A stretch of DNA of 56,725 nucleotides, from NCBI GenBank assembly GCA_964505265.1, contig CAZDGN010000009.1:1-56725 (forward strand), given 5' to 3'. Shown in pieces: positions 26,916-35,130 of the stretch. The translations under genes and the position numbers were made by a program. The notes under the pieces are model-generated. The model ran no database searches, had not been told where the DNA came from, and was given only the letters and a program-made list of their open reading frames with translations. This stretch comes from CAILUF01 sp964505265 (GTDB lineage Bacteria; Pseudomonadota; Alphaproteobacteria; Rickettsiales; UBA1997). The first letter of the stretch is position 1. Each line of letters starts with the position of its first letter.

Positions 26916-27602
26916 AATTTGTTGATGTAGAATTTGATTAAATAAATCCGGATTACTAATGTGAGGTGCATGACCACAATTGTCAAAATATTTCACTGAA
27001 AAATTATTGATTCTTTGAGCAAAATATTTTACTTGCAATTGGTGAACAATCATATCCCCCTTTCCTATTAAATAGTATGTTGGAGGGATTTTAGAAAAAT
27101 CTAAATCAAAACAAGAAAATTCTTTTAGCTCTTTCAGCCAAATTATTAATTGTTGGGAATTGTTTTTATCTATTAGTAAGTTATTTAGGATTTCACTTTT
27201 GTTTTTATCATTCATAATCGATAAAATTGCAAATTTTTTCATAGTTGCATCAGTTGCATTTTCTAGATTATGCAAAAATTCTTCATAGAGTTTTTCGGTC
27301 ATTCCTGCTTCAATATTTTGATTTTTTACCAATTGAAAGGGTGGGGCGATCAATATTAATTTTTTTGGTTTTAAAATATTGTCAGCACATAGCCTAAGGG
27401 CAATTTGACCTCCCAGGCTCCATCCAATTATTAATTCCGGATTTGAATCGAAATTAATTTTGTCGATAAAATCTTTGTAGCCATTATAAATTGAGTAGTA
27501 TATCGATTTGATTTGATAATTTAGGGATTTTGGTAAGGAAATAAATGACTCAATTGAGTCAAATTTTTGCCCCCAACCAGAGAGGCAAAAAATTGAAGAC
27601 AT
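26904..27602 (-). CDS. Alpha/beta hydrolase, BioH-like carboxylesterase
   Basis: 232 residues. The nucleophile elbow GWSLGG (Ser62), an Asp at about 183 in GKGDMIV and His at about 211 in NCGHAPHISNP complete a catalytic triad. The beginning IFCLSGWGQKFDS resembles BioH, which frees pimeloyl-ACP from its methyl ester in biotin synthesis. No other bio gene is in the window, so the biotin link is only suggestive; another small esterase is possible. It is the last gene of a minus-strand run from ahcY through greA and rpmE. Confidence 0.7.
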   Translation of the reverse strand: MSSIFCLSGWGQKFDSIESFISLPKSLNYQIKSIYYSIYNGYKDFIDKINFDSNPELIIGWSLGGQIALRLCADNILKPKKLILIAPPFQLVKNQNIEAGMTEKLYEEFLHNLENATDATMKKFAILSIMNDKNKSEILNNLLIDKNNSQQLIIWLKELKEFSCFDLDFSKIPPTYYLIGKGDMIVHQLQVKYFAQRINNFSVKYFDNCGHAPHISNPDLFNQILHQQILSL

Positions 27603-27619
27603 ATTAACGAATTAAGTTA

Positions 27620-27862
27620 TTAATAAACAAAATCTTTGAATTTTTTGATTCTTTCATTATTAACATTATATAAGGTTTGATTAGAATTTTCTTGCCATGC
27701 TGGATGATTGTTTGGGTCAACATCAAGTGTTAAAACATCACCTTCTTTACCGTAGGTAGTTTTTACTTTATATTTTGTTCCATTGGTTGCCACGACAGTA
27801 ATTTCGTGTAATTTAGGATTGATGCCCTCTAGTGGAGCTTTTTGCGATTTTGCTACTGACAT
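27620..27862 (-). CDS. rpmE: Ribosomal protein bL31, Cys-free form
   Basis: 80 residues. The bL31 pattern is clear from GINPKLHEITVVATNGTKYK through DVDPNNHPAWQ to RIKKFKDF. The CxxC/CxxC zinc site of the C+ type is absent; Cys-free versions are common in alphaproteobacteria and other groups. It has its own promoter in the gap after greA. Confidence 0.9.
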   Translation of the reverse strand: MSVAKSQKAPLEGINPKLHEITVVATNGTKYKVKTTYGKEGDVLTLDVDPNNHPAWQENSNQTLYNVNNERIKKFKDFVY

Positions 27863-27892
27863 AATATTTTTATTTAGGTTATTTACAAAATA

Positions 27893-27920
27893 ATTTTAAA
27901 CGATATTTTGGTGTTGTCAA
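27893..27920 (-). promoter_or_regulatory. Predicted promoter of rpmE
   Basis: On the minus strand, TTGACA (27920-27915), a 16-base spacer and TAAAAT (27898-27893, 5 of 6). The rpmE ATG follows about 30 bases later. Confidence 0.6.
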
Positions 27921-27922
27921 TC

Positions 27923-28399
27923 CTATATTTTATATTCGATTTTTAATATATCGTAATTAACAACTCCTCCTGGAGTATTAATTTCTATTTCATCGCCAAC
28001 TTCTTTGCCAATTAATGCCCTGGCAACTGGAGAAGAGTATGAAATTAAGCCTTCATCGATATTTGCTTCAAATTCGCTGACAATTTGATATTTGGTAATT
28101 TTTTGATTATCAATATTTTCAATAGTAACCGTGGCTCCAAATTTAATTTTATTATCATTTATTTTTTCAATATCGATGACTTCTGATCGTAAAAACTTAT
28201 CTTCATAATCGGCGATTTGAGCCTCAATAAAACCCTGCCTTTCCTTGGCAGAGTGGTATTCAGCATTCTCTCTAAGATCGCCTAATTCTCGCGCGGTAGC
28301 AATTTGCTTGATGATAGCTGGGCGATCTTCGTTTTTTAACTTATCTAGAGTTTTTTTTAATCTATCGTAACCATTTTTGGTAATTAAGAATTTTTCCAT
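27923..28399 (-). CDS. greA: Transcription elongation factor GreA
   Basis: 158 residues, typical length. The N-terminal coiled coil (about 1-75) contains LRENAEYHSAKERQGFIEAQ, the tip with acidic residues that enter the RNA polymerase channel and stimulate cleavage of backtracked RNA. The C-terminal FKBP-like domain ends with EVGDEIEINTPGGVVNYDIL. It is read after ahcY on the same strand with a 19-base gap. Confidence 0.96.
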   Translation of the reverse strand: MEKFLITKNGYDRLKKTLDKLKNEDRPAIIKQIATARELGDLRENAEYHSAKERQGFIEAQIADYEDKFLRSEVIDIEKINDNKIKFGATVTIENIDNQKITKYQIVSEFEANIDEGLISYSSPVARALIGKEVGDEIEINTPGGVVNYDILKIEYKI

Positions 28400-28418
28400 A
28401 ATCTACCTATTTAAAATT

Positions 28419-29711
28419 TTAATATTTATATTCTATATTTTTGAATGGACCATTAACATCAACATTAATATAATCGGCTTGTTTGTTATTGAGTTTAGTT
28501 AGTCTGACACCGAGTTTATCAAGATGTAATCTGGCAACTTTTTCATCCAAGTCTTTGGGTAAAATGTAAACCTTTTTTTCATATTTATGGAAATTTTGCC
28601 ACAATTCAATTTGTGCCATAACCTGATTGGTAAAGCTGGCTGACATTACAAAAGCAGAATGTCCAGTGGCACAACCTAAATTTAATAATCTTCCTTCGGC
28701 AAGTAAAATAATTCTTTTGCCATCTGGAAAAGTAATTTGGTCAACTTGAGGTTTAATGTTCGACCATTTTAAATTACGAAGACCCTCAACTTGAATTTCA
28801 TTGTCAAAATGTCCAATATTACCGACAATTGCACAATCTTTCATAGCTCTTAAATGTTCGATTGTTATGACATCGACATTGCCAGTAGCTGTAACAAAGA
28901 TATCGGCCTGTGAAACTACATCTTCGATGGTTAAAACTTGATAACCACACATTGAGGCTTGAAGTGCGCAAATAGGATCGACTTCAGTTACAACAACTCT
29001 CGCACCTTGCGACTTAAAGGCTTCGGCGCAACCTTTGCCGACATTGCCAAAGCCGCAAACTACCACTAATTTGCCTGCAATCATTACATCGGTTGCTCTT
29101 TTAATGCCATCAATTACACTTTCTTTGCAACCATATAAATTATCAAATTTAGATTTGGTAACCGAATCATTAACGTTAATTGCTGGAATTTTAAGTCTTC
29201 CTTCTTTTTCCATTTGATATAGTCTAGCTACTCCAGTGGTAGTTTCTTCGGAAACGCCTTTGATATTTTTTAAAATTTCTGGATATTCTTCGTGAATCAT
29301 TTTTGTTAAATCACCACCATCGTCTAAAATCATATTTGGAACCCAATTTTTATCACCAATAATAGTTTGACGAATACACCAGTCATATTCTTCTTCAGTT
29401 TCGCCTTTCCAAGCAAAAACTGGAATTCCTGCCTTAGCTATTGCCGATGCAGCTTGGTCAACGGTTGAGAAAATGTTACAAGAACTCCAGCGCACCTCGG
29501 CACCAAGTTCAATTAAGGTTTCGATTAAAACTGCAGTTTCAGTAGTCATATGTAAACAGCCAACTATTTTTGCACCCTTTAATGGTTTTGATGCTCCAAA
29601 TTCGCGACGTAGCGACATTAATCCCGGCATTTCATTTTCGGCTAAGGTGATTTCTTTTCTGCCCCAAGAAGCAAGTTCAATATCTTTGACTTTGTAATCT
29701 GTAAAATTCAT
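28419..29711 (-). CDS. ahcY: Adenosylhomocysteinase (SAH hydrolase)
   Basis: 430 residues. Seen: LASWGRKEITLAENEMPGLM near the start, the NAD-binding VVCGFGNVGKGCAEA in the middle, NVNDSVTKSKFDNLYGC, and the C-terminal HLDKLGVRLTKLNNKQADYI ending in KYKY-like NIEYKY. It splits S-adenosylhomocysteine into adenosine and homocysteine, feeding MetE. The gene begins six bases after the prepilin peptidase stop on the same strand. An intact copy implies active recycling of SAM-dependent methylation products. Confidence 0.96.
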   Translation of the reverse strand: MNFTDYKVKDIELASWGRKEITLAENEMPGLMSLRREFGASKPLKGAKIVGCLHMTTETAVLIETLIELGAEVRWSSCNIFSTVDQAASAIAKAGIPVFAWKGETEEEYDWCIRQTIIGDKNWVPNMILDDGGDLTKMIHEEYPEILKNIKGVSEETTTGVARLYQMEKEGRLKIPAINVNDSVTKSKFDNLYGCKESVIDGIKRATDVMIAGKLVVVCGFGNVGKGCAEAFKSQGARVVVTEVDPICALQASMCGYQVLTIEDVVSQADIFVTATGNVDVITIEHLRAMKDCAIVGNIGHFDNEIQVEGLRNLKWSNIKPQVDQITFPDGKRIILLAEGRLLNLGCATGHSAFVMSASFTNQVMAQIELWQNFHKYEKKVYILPKDLDEKVARLHLDKLGVRLTKLNNKQADYINVDVNGPFKNIEYKY

Positions 29712-29716
29712 AAAAT

Positions 29717-30475
29717 TTAGTAATTAATGGGTTGAATAATAAGCATCCACATTAGTGGAAAAACAAAAACATATCCGATTGATATGATATTTTTTTTGTT
29801 AAATAATTTAAAAATAGATAATATTGTTAAAATAAATAATACTTCAAAAAAATAAAAGATGAAAGTTTGATATTCTAGGGCAACCGAGGCAATTAAAATT
29901 AGCTTAATATAATCAAAAACCTGTTCTTCACTAAGAAATATATATTTTAATTTTTTGTAAACTAGTTTATAAATAATGACCGAAGCCAAAATCCCAAGTA
30001 CCAAAGAATAAACAATATTTAATAAAGTTTGGTCATATAAAATTCGATTGATTGTGCAAAAAAATAATAAAAAAATTAAAGCATTATCAGTAAATTTTTT
30101 ATGAGTAAAATCGCATGCCATTATAACAACCATCGCAGATGCAATTAAACAGTTTATTACAAATGTTTCAGTGAAGCCGTAATTCAAATAACAAAATAAA
30201 AATAGGATAGTAGTTGAGAGTTCAACAAATAAGTGAATTCTTGGTATTTTTGTTTTGCAAGATCGGCATTTTCCGCAAGTAATTATCCAGTTTAAAATTG
30301 GAATTAGATCTCTGGTTAATATGGTAACACCACAATTCGGGCATCTGGATTTTTTGCCAAAATATCGACCAAAGCAAGATTCTCCTCTTGGCAATCGATA
30401 TGCAAATAAAGTTCCATATGATCCAAAAATTGCACCAAATACAAGAACTATCAAAATTTCAAAGAGATTTTCCAT
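29717..30475 (-). CDS. pilD: Prepilin peptidase (PilD/TadV-like A24), atypical second active-site motif
   Basis: 252 residues. The N-terminal methyltransferase-type part has FGSYGTLFAYRLPRGESC and two Cys pairs, C45xxC48 and C67/C70/C73. The first catalytic Asp is probably D122 (ACDFTHKKFTDNAL). The second site, normally GxGDxKL, reads VFDYIKL (D188) without the glycines. The enzyme cuts and methylates type IV pilin-like prepilins in the membrane; the only substrate-like protein here is at 33957. Weak conservation of the second motif could mean relaxed activity or a divergent subfamily. Confidence 0.82.
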   Translation of the reverse strand: MENLFEILIVLVFGAIFGSYGTLFAYRLPRGESCFGRYFGKKSRCPNCGVTILTRDLIPILNWIITCGKCRSCKTKIPRIHLFVELSTTILFLFCYLNYGFTETFVINCLIASAMVVIMACDFTHKKFTDNALIFLLFFCTINRILYDQTLLNIVYSLVLGILASVIIYKLVYKKLKYIFLSEEQVFDYIKLILIASVALEYQTFIFYFFEVLFILTILSIFKLFNKKNIISIGYVFVFPLMWMLIIQPINY

Positions 30476-30552
30476 AGATTATTTTTCGAATTTAAAATAA
30501 AGTTATTTATATTTTTAAACTTAATTTTTTAATAATTAAGTAAATTTATAAA

Positions 30553-31095
30553 TTATTTTGTTTGTTGTTCAAGATATAAAATTACATCGGCACGATCCTG
30601 AGGTTTTTTTAGCCCCCCAAAAGCCATTTTAGTTCCAGAAATATAATTTTTAGGTTTGGTAATAAACTGATTTATGGCATCTCTATCCCAAATTCCCCCC
30701 TTTGCTTTTAAAGCATCTGAATAATTGAATCCAGGATAAATTCCTTTTAATCTTCCAACAACACCGTAAAGTGCTGGGCCAACTTTTGAACCTTCATTTT
30801 TTCCAACATTATGGCAAGATGCGCATTTTTTGAAGATTTTGGCACCTCGATTAGCATCAGCTAAATTCATTAGTTGTGATAAATCAACAGGTTTTTCTTC
30901 TGGCTTGACAACTGGCTTACCATCTGCACTTAGTTCAATTTCATATCCTCTTTTAATTATTTTTTTTGGTTGATACAAAATATCGGCAACTATTGATGCA
31001 AAAATTATTACCACAACGGCAAATGATAAGTAGGTTAAGCTGTCCACAGCATTTTGTTTATTTTTGTTAAGAAAATTTTTAATGTGTTTTTTCAT
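30553..31095 (-). CDS. cycM: Membrane-anchored class I cytochrome c, CycM-like
   Basis: 180 residues. One N-terminal helix (about 20-40) anchors it in the inner membrane, followed by a 45-residue linker with the motif KPVVKPEEKPVD. The haem site is CASCH (91-95), and the axial Met is M157 in GTKMAFGGLKK. It carries electrons from the bc1 complex to the terminal oxidase in the periplasm. It starts five bases after prs on the same strand. Confidence 0.92.
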   Translation of the reverse strand: MKKHIKNFLNKNKQNAVDSLTYLSFAVVVIIFASIVADILYQPKKIIKRGYEIELSADGKPVVKPEEKPVDLSQLMNLADANRGAKIFKKCASCHNVGKNEGSKVGPALYGVVGRLKGIYPGFNYSDALKAKGGIWDRDAINQFITKPKNYISGTKMAFGGLKKPQDRADVILYLEQQTK

Positions 31096-31100
31096 AATTT

Positions 31101-32033
31101 TTAAGCAAATAAGGTAGAAACAGATTTTTCGTCAGAAATATTTTTAATGGCTTCACCAAGTAATGAAGAAATATCTATTATTCTTATATTTTTAGTTGAT
31201 AAAACTTCTTGAGTTGGCTGGATTGAATTGGTTATCACTAAATTTTTGAATTTTGAATTTGCAATTTTTTGATAAGCTTTGTTAGATAATACTCCATGAG
31301 TAACATATGCACTAACAGAGTTGGCGCCCTTTTGAATTAGAGCTTCTCCAGCATTGCATAATGTTCCGCCAGAATCAACCATATCATCAACTATAATGCA
31401 ATTACGCCCTTCAATATCTCCAATGATATTCATAACCTCACTCACTCCAGCAACTGGTCTTCTTTTATCAACTATGGCGAGTTCAGCATTAATTTTGCTA
31501 GCGATTGCTCGAGCACGAACAAGTCCACCAACATCTGGTGAAACAATTACTAAGTTATTAGTTGGAAAGCTCTCTTTAATATCACGGATAAATACGGGTG
31601 AGGCATATAAGTTATCAACTGGAATGTCAAAGAATCCTTGAATTTGGCCGGCATGCAAATCCAGAGTTAAAACCCTATCGGCACCAGCTGAGGTTATTAA
31701 GTTCGCAACCAATTTTGCTGAGATTGGGGTTCTTGGGGCAACTTTACGATCTTGCCTAGCATAGCCAAAATATGGTATTACCGCGGTAATTCTTTTTGCT
31801 GAAGCTCGGCGTAAAGCATCAATTGCAATCAATAATTCCATAAGGTGATCATTGGCAGGATAAGATGTTGATTGAACAACAAAAATATCTTCACCACGAA
31901 CATTTTCTTGCACCTCAACAAATATCTCATTGTCAGCGAATCTTTTGACATCTGCCTTTAACAGCTTGATTCCTATATGGTCGGCAATTTTATCTGCTAA
32001 AAATTTATTACTATTGCAGGTTAATAATTTCAT
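31101..32033 (-). CDS. prs: Ribose-phosphate pyrophosphokinase
   Basis: 310 residues from ATG 32031-32033 (MKLLTCNSNKFLADKI). An ATG 19 codons upstream adds a stretch foreign to the family. Key motifs: FADNEIFVEVQENVRGEDIF, the His/Asp-rich DLHAGQIQGFFDIPVDNL, and the PRPP-binding IIVDDMVDSGGTL. It makes PRPP from ribose 5-phosphate and ATP for nucleotide synthesis. Length and motifs are standard. Confidence 0.95.
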   Translation of the reverse strand: MKLLTCNSNKFLADKIADHIGIKLLKADVKRFADNEIFVEVQENVRGEDIFVVQSTSYPANDHLMELLIAIDALRRASAKRITAVIPYFGYARQDRKVAPRTPISAKLVANLITSAGADRVLTLDLHAGQIQGFFDIPVDNLYASPVFIRDIKESFPTNNLVIVSPDVGGLVRARAIASKINAELAIVDKRRPVAGVSEVMNIIGDIEGRNCIIVDDMVDSGGTLCNAGEALIQKGANSVSAYVTHGVLSNKAYQKIANSKFKNLVITNSIQPTQEVLSTKNIRIIDISSLLGEAIKNISDEKSVSTLFA

Positions 32034-32112
32034 ATTTAAAATGTTAATTATGATATAAATTTTTTTATAAAAATTATATAATTCACTCAAAAATTAATCA
32101 AGAATTTAATTT

Positions 32113-32559
32113 ATGGAAGATATAGCAATTTACGACATTATTAAAATTTTGCACATTATTTCAGTAATTTCATGGATGGCGGGTTTATTATATTTGCCCC
32201 GAATATTTGTTTATCATTGCTCGGTTTCTGTACATTCAACAACTGATTTGATATTTCAAGAAATGGAGAGAAAATTGTTGCGATATATTATGAATCCAGC
32301 AATGATCGCCACTTTTGCTTTTGGTTTTTATTTGGCATTCCAAATTGGCTTTGACGGTATGTATTGGTTGCATCTTAAAATTACTCTGGTCTTTATTTTA
32401 GCTGGTTACCATAGTTTTTTATCTAAATGTCGTAAAAATTTTATGAAAGGAAAAAATCACTATTCAGCAAAATTTTTTAGAATTATCAATGAAATTCCAA
32501 CATTAATCATGATTATCGTAGTTAGTTTGGTGATTTTGAAACCAGATTTTTTTTTATAA
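32113..32559 (+). CDS. hemJ: Protoporphyrinogen oxidase HemJ (UPF0093)
   Basis: 148 residues with four membrane helices. The HemJ hallmark is at 12-34: LHIISVISWMAGLLYLPRIF then VYH, with the functionally important His residues. A second conserved block, LHLKITLVFILAGYH, is at about 81-95. HemJ oxidises protoporphyrinogen IX in the penultimate step of haem synthesis and is the usual enzyme in alphaproteobacteria without HemG or HemY. It is divergent from prs. Confidence 0.9.
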   Translation: MEDIAIYDIIKILHIISVISWMAGLLYLPRIFVYHCSVSVHSTTDLIFQEMERKLLRYIMNPAMIATFAFGFYLAFQIGFDGMYWLHLKITLVFILAGYHSFLSKCRKNFMKGKNHYSAKFFRIINEIPTLIMIIVVSLVILKPDFFL

Positions 32560-32576
32560 ATTCAAACGATAAATTT

Positions 32577-33236
32577 ATGTTAAATCAAGAATTTTTGCAA
32601 AAGGAAAAACTGTTTTTGAGTAAAAATAATTTAGTAAAAATTACCCCTGAAATTGGTGTAATAATTCCAGAAATACCATATGCTTCAAAACATAATTTTA
32701 CTAATACAAAGCTATACAGTCATAGTTTTCTATATTTACATACGGATGCTTATAAGAACTTACTCAATGCCATAAAACTTGCAAACGAGAAAGGTTATAT
32801 CATTAAAATTTTTGATTGTTATCGACCTTTTGAAATTCAAGCTTTTATGGCAAATAATTTTCCAAAATTTGTTGCGGATGGATATGTCTCGCATCCAAGC
32901 GATGGGGTAGCTAGTCATGTTAGAGGTATTGCTTTAGATTTAACTCTTCTTAATAAAAATGATTTAACGGCAATTGACATGGGCTCGGACTTTGATGAAA
33001 TGAGCGAAAAATCGCATCATAACTCGGTAAATATTTCCGAAGAAGTTAAAAAAAATCGTAATATATTAGCTGATATTATGACTAAATCGGGTTTCGAAAT
33101 TTATCCAAATGAATGGTGGCATTATAATTTGAAAATCTTTAAATATCAAAATGGAGAAATAGTTGGGGCGATTGAAGAAGTCGATAAAAAATATCCAAAA
33201 ATAATAGAAAACTTTAAAGAATTATTAGCAATATAA
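32577..33236 (+). CDS. D-alanyl-D-alanine dipeptidase (VanX/DdpX/PcgL family), copy 1
   Basis: 219 residues. Family motifs: FDCYRPFEIQ (the conserved Arg), SHVRGIALDLTL with zinc ligands His and Asp, and EWWHYNL with catalytic Glu and the third zinc ligand His. These enzymes cut D-Ala-D-Ala or related dipeptides. No VanA/VanH genes are near, so a wall-recycling or nutrient role is more likely than glycopeptide resistance. It has an extra 30 residues at the C-terminus compared with copy 2, which follows 11 bases later. Confidence 0.88.
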   Translation: MLNQEFLQKEKLFLSKNNLVKITPEIGVIIPEIPYASKHNFTNTKLYSHSFLYLHTDAYKNLLNAIKLANEKGYIIKIFDCYRPFEIQAFMANNFPKFVADGYVSHPSDGVASHVRGIALDLTLLNKNDLTAIDMGSDFDEMSEKSHHNSVNISEEVKKNRNILADIMTKSGFEIYPNEWWHYNLKIFKYQNGEIVGAIEEVDKKYPKIIENFKELLAI

Positions 33237-33247
33237 AACAAGAAATT

Positions 33248-33799
33248 ATGAATAATTTAGTCGAAATAAATTCTAATAATTGTGAGGCAATTATTGATTT
33301 AAAATATGCTACCAAAAATAATGTTTGTCAAAAAATATTATATCAAAAACCTTTGTGTTTATTACATCCAGAGGCATTCGAAAAATTACAAATTGCCATA
33401 AAATATGCTAAAGATTTAGGTTATAAAATTAAAATTTTTGATGGTTATCGACCGCTTGAAGTGCAAAAATTTATGTTTGATTTTTTTCAAAATAATATAA
33501 AATATCAATCATTTTTCTCAAATCCACAAACTGGCTCAATTCCTCATTGCAGAGGTGTTGCAATCGATTTAACTTTATGTGATTTTAATGGTAAGGAGAT
33601 AGATATGGGGAGTGAGTTTGATGAATTATCAGATTTAGCTCATCATAATTCCAAAAAAATTTCACAAATTCAAAATTTGAATCGCAATATTTTGCTTGGA
33701 ATAATGACTTATGCTGGTTTTGATTTTTATAAAAATGAATGGTGGCATTATCAATTATTTAATGCTAGAGCCTTTGAAATAGCCGATGTAAGAATATGA
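33248..33799 (+). CDS. D-alanyl-D-alanine dipeptidase (VanX/DdpX/PcgL family), copy 2
   Basis: 183 residues. It has the same architecture as copy 1 with FDGYRPLEVQKFM, IPHCRGVAIDLTL and EWWHYQL, so all catalytic and zinc residues are retained, although Pro replaces the Ser before the first His. The N-terminus is shorter. The two copies share many positions (DMGSxFDE, AHHNS/SHHNS, NRNIL) but are clearly diverged, suggesting an old duplication with distinct substrates or locations. Neither shows a convincing signal peptide. Confidence 0.87.
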   Translation: MNNLVEINSNNCEAIIDLKYATKNNVCQKILYQKPLCLLHPEAFEKLQIAIKYAKDLGYKIKIFDGYRPLEVQKFMFDFFQNNIKYQSFFSNPQTGSIPHCRGVAIDLTLCDFNGKEIDMGSEFDELSDLAHHNSKKISQIQNLNRNILLGIMTYAGFDFYKNEWWHYQLFNARAFEIADVRI

Positions 33800-33862
33800 T
33801 TTGAATTTTATAATATTGTCTGTCCAAAAAAGAGACAGCATCTAAAGAATTAAAAAAATAAT

Positions 33863-33888
33863 TTGACAAATTAAAAATATTCAAGAAT
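33863..33888 (+). promoter_or_regulatory. Weak promoter candidate upstream of the pilin gene
   Basis: TTGACA at 33863-33868 followed, after 17-19 bases, by A/T-rich hexamers (AATATA, TATATC). The -35 is perfect but no good -10 sits at ideal spacing. It is in the only gap (157 bases) between the dipeptidase and pilin genes. Confidence 0.35.
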
Positions 33889-33956
33889 ATATCATAACTA
33901 AATATAAACAAATTTCGATTTTTGTTTCATTAAAATTTAACTCAAGTATTTAAACT

Positions 33957-34751
33957 ATGAAAAAAACTTTTTCTTCAAAAAAATCAGCCTTCTCACTAAT
34001 TGAATTATCAATAGTGCTAATTATCATTGGTCTTTTAATTGCAGGTATTACTGGTGGTGCAAGTTTAATTAAAAGCTCTGAACTTCGTTCAGTTATGGGT
34101 GAAGCTAGAGGTTATGCAGTTTCCGTTAATTCATTCTACACACAATATGACAGATATCCTGGAGATAGCGATACCGCAGTTGGTTCAAATAGCAAATGTG
34201 CTGGAGATAGAGACAATATTATCGAATACTTAAATTCCACAACTACTAATAGCTGTTCTGAAGGCTTAGATGCTTGGAACGATCTTAAAGATATTGGAGC
34301 AATTGATCTAGCCTTGACTTTAACTACTTCAGAAGTTGGAGATGGCACCGCTGCTAAAGCTACAATTGGTTCAATGGTTCCTGTAACAAATGTTCCTGGT
34401 TCTAAAACCAAAGGAAATGGATGGGCATTTGACAATATTTCTGTTGTTGATTCAGTTAATCAAAACTATGTTGTTCTTACAGGAGTTACTGTAGCTGGTA
34501 AAACCTTATTGATCAATGATGCAACTACATTAAATAGAGCAGCTGCCCCAGCTTTATCAGCTCCAGATGCATTGTCAATTGATTCTAAGATTGACGACGG
34601 CACAACTAATGCTGGAAATATTAGGGGTTATGATGCCAATAATTCTGGAACTGCTACAGGTTGCAGAGATACAACTGCATCTAAATATAAAGTAAGCAAC
34701 GGAACCACAAAAGTTTGCACTTTAGCATTCAGAGTTGATGTAAGCTCATAA
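33957..34751 (+). CDS. Type IV pilin-like prepilin protein
   Basis: 264 residues. The N-terminus has a basic leader KKTFSSKKSA, then FSLIELSIVLIIIGLLIAGI, the prepilin cleavage/methylation site with Glu at +5 and the helix that packs in pilus cores. The soluble part (about 45-264) is Thr/Ser/Gly/Asp-rich with four cysteines, and includes YTQYDRYPGDSDTA, a pattern seen in pseudopilin-like proteins. Codon use is less AT-rich than the neighbours. It is monocistronic, closed by a strong terminator, and probably well expressed. No pilus ATPase, platform or secretin gene is near. Confidence 0.88.
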   Translation: MKKTFSSKKSAFSLIELSIVLIIIGLLIAGITGGASLIKSSELRSVMGEARGYAVSVNSFYTQYDRYPGDSDTAVGSNSKCAGDRDNIIEYLNSTTTNSCSEGLDAWNDLKDIGAIDLALTLTTSEVGDGTAAKATIGSMVPVTNVPGSKTKGNGWAFDNISVVDSVNQNYVVLTGVTVAGKTLLINDATTLNRAAAPALSAPDALSIDSKIDDGTTNAGNIRGYDANNSGTATGCRDTTASKYKVSNGTTKVCTLAFRVDVSS

Positions 34752-34779
34752 TCTACATAAGTATAAATTTTCTTAAACT

Positions 34780-34815
34780 AACCCCGATATCATCAAAGAT
34801 ATCGGGGTTTTTTTA
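34780..34815 (+). terminator. Intrinsic terminator after the pilin gene
   Basis: AACCCCGATAT and ATATCGGGGTT form an 11-bp stem with loop CATCAAAG, followed by a T run. This is the clearest rho-independent terminator in the window. Confidence 0.95.
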
Positions 34816-34838
34816 TTAATAAATACATAAACAAAAAA

Positions 34839-35129
34839 ATGAAACAAGATTTATTGATAAAATCGCTAATTAATTTCTTAATACCAATAATCTTTTTGTA
34901 TGGATTATTTTTTATGGCGGATTTATTTATTAAAAATGGTTTCTTTGCAATTGTTTATTGCTTTGTTTTGATCTTATTTGGATTGATGATGAATAATATC
35001 ACTAAAAGTTTTGACAATATAATTTCTATAAAATACCAACCTGATTTTATTAGCTTTTCATTTTCACTTCTCTCTTTCATCTATGTATTGTTAATTCTGA
35101 TTTTGGTAACGGATTTATTTAGTATTTAA
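34839..35129 (+). CDS. Unrecognised small membrane protein
   Basis: 96 residues, mostly hydrophobic, with about three membrane segments (roughly 9-28, 32-50, 70-95) and a polar loop (about 51-68) between the last two. I do not recognise the family. It starts 24 bases after the pilin terminator hairpin and ends two bases before the next gene, so the two probably form a pair of envelope proteins. A remote likeness of the first two helices to small cation-antiporter subunits is too weak to use. Confidence 0.55.
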   Translation: MKQDLLIKSLINFLIPIIFLYGLFFMADLFIKNGFFAIVYCFVLILFGLMMNNITKSFDNIISIKYQPDFISFSFSLLSFIYVLLILILVTDLFSI

Positions 35130-35130
35130 A

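Noticed and set aside
32577..33799. Glycopeptide-resistance (vanX) interpretation
   Set aside because: No vanH, vanA, vanR or vanS homologue is near, and Gram-negative relatives use these enzymes for dipeptide turnover.
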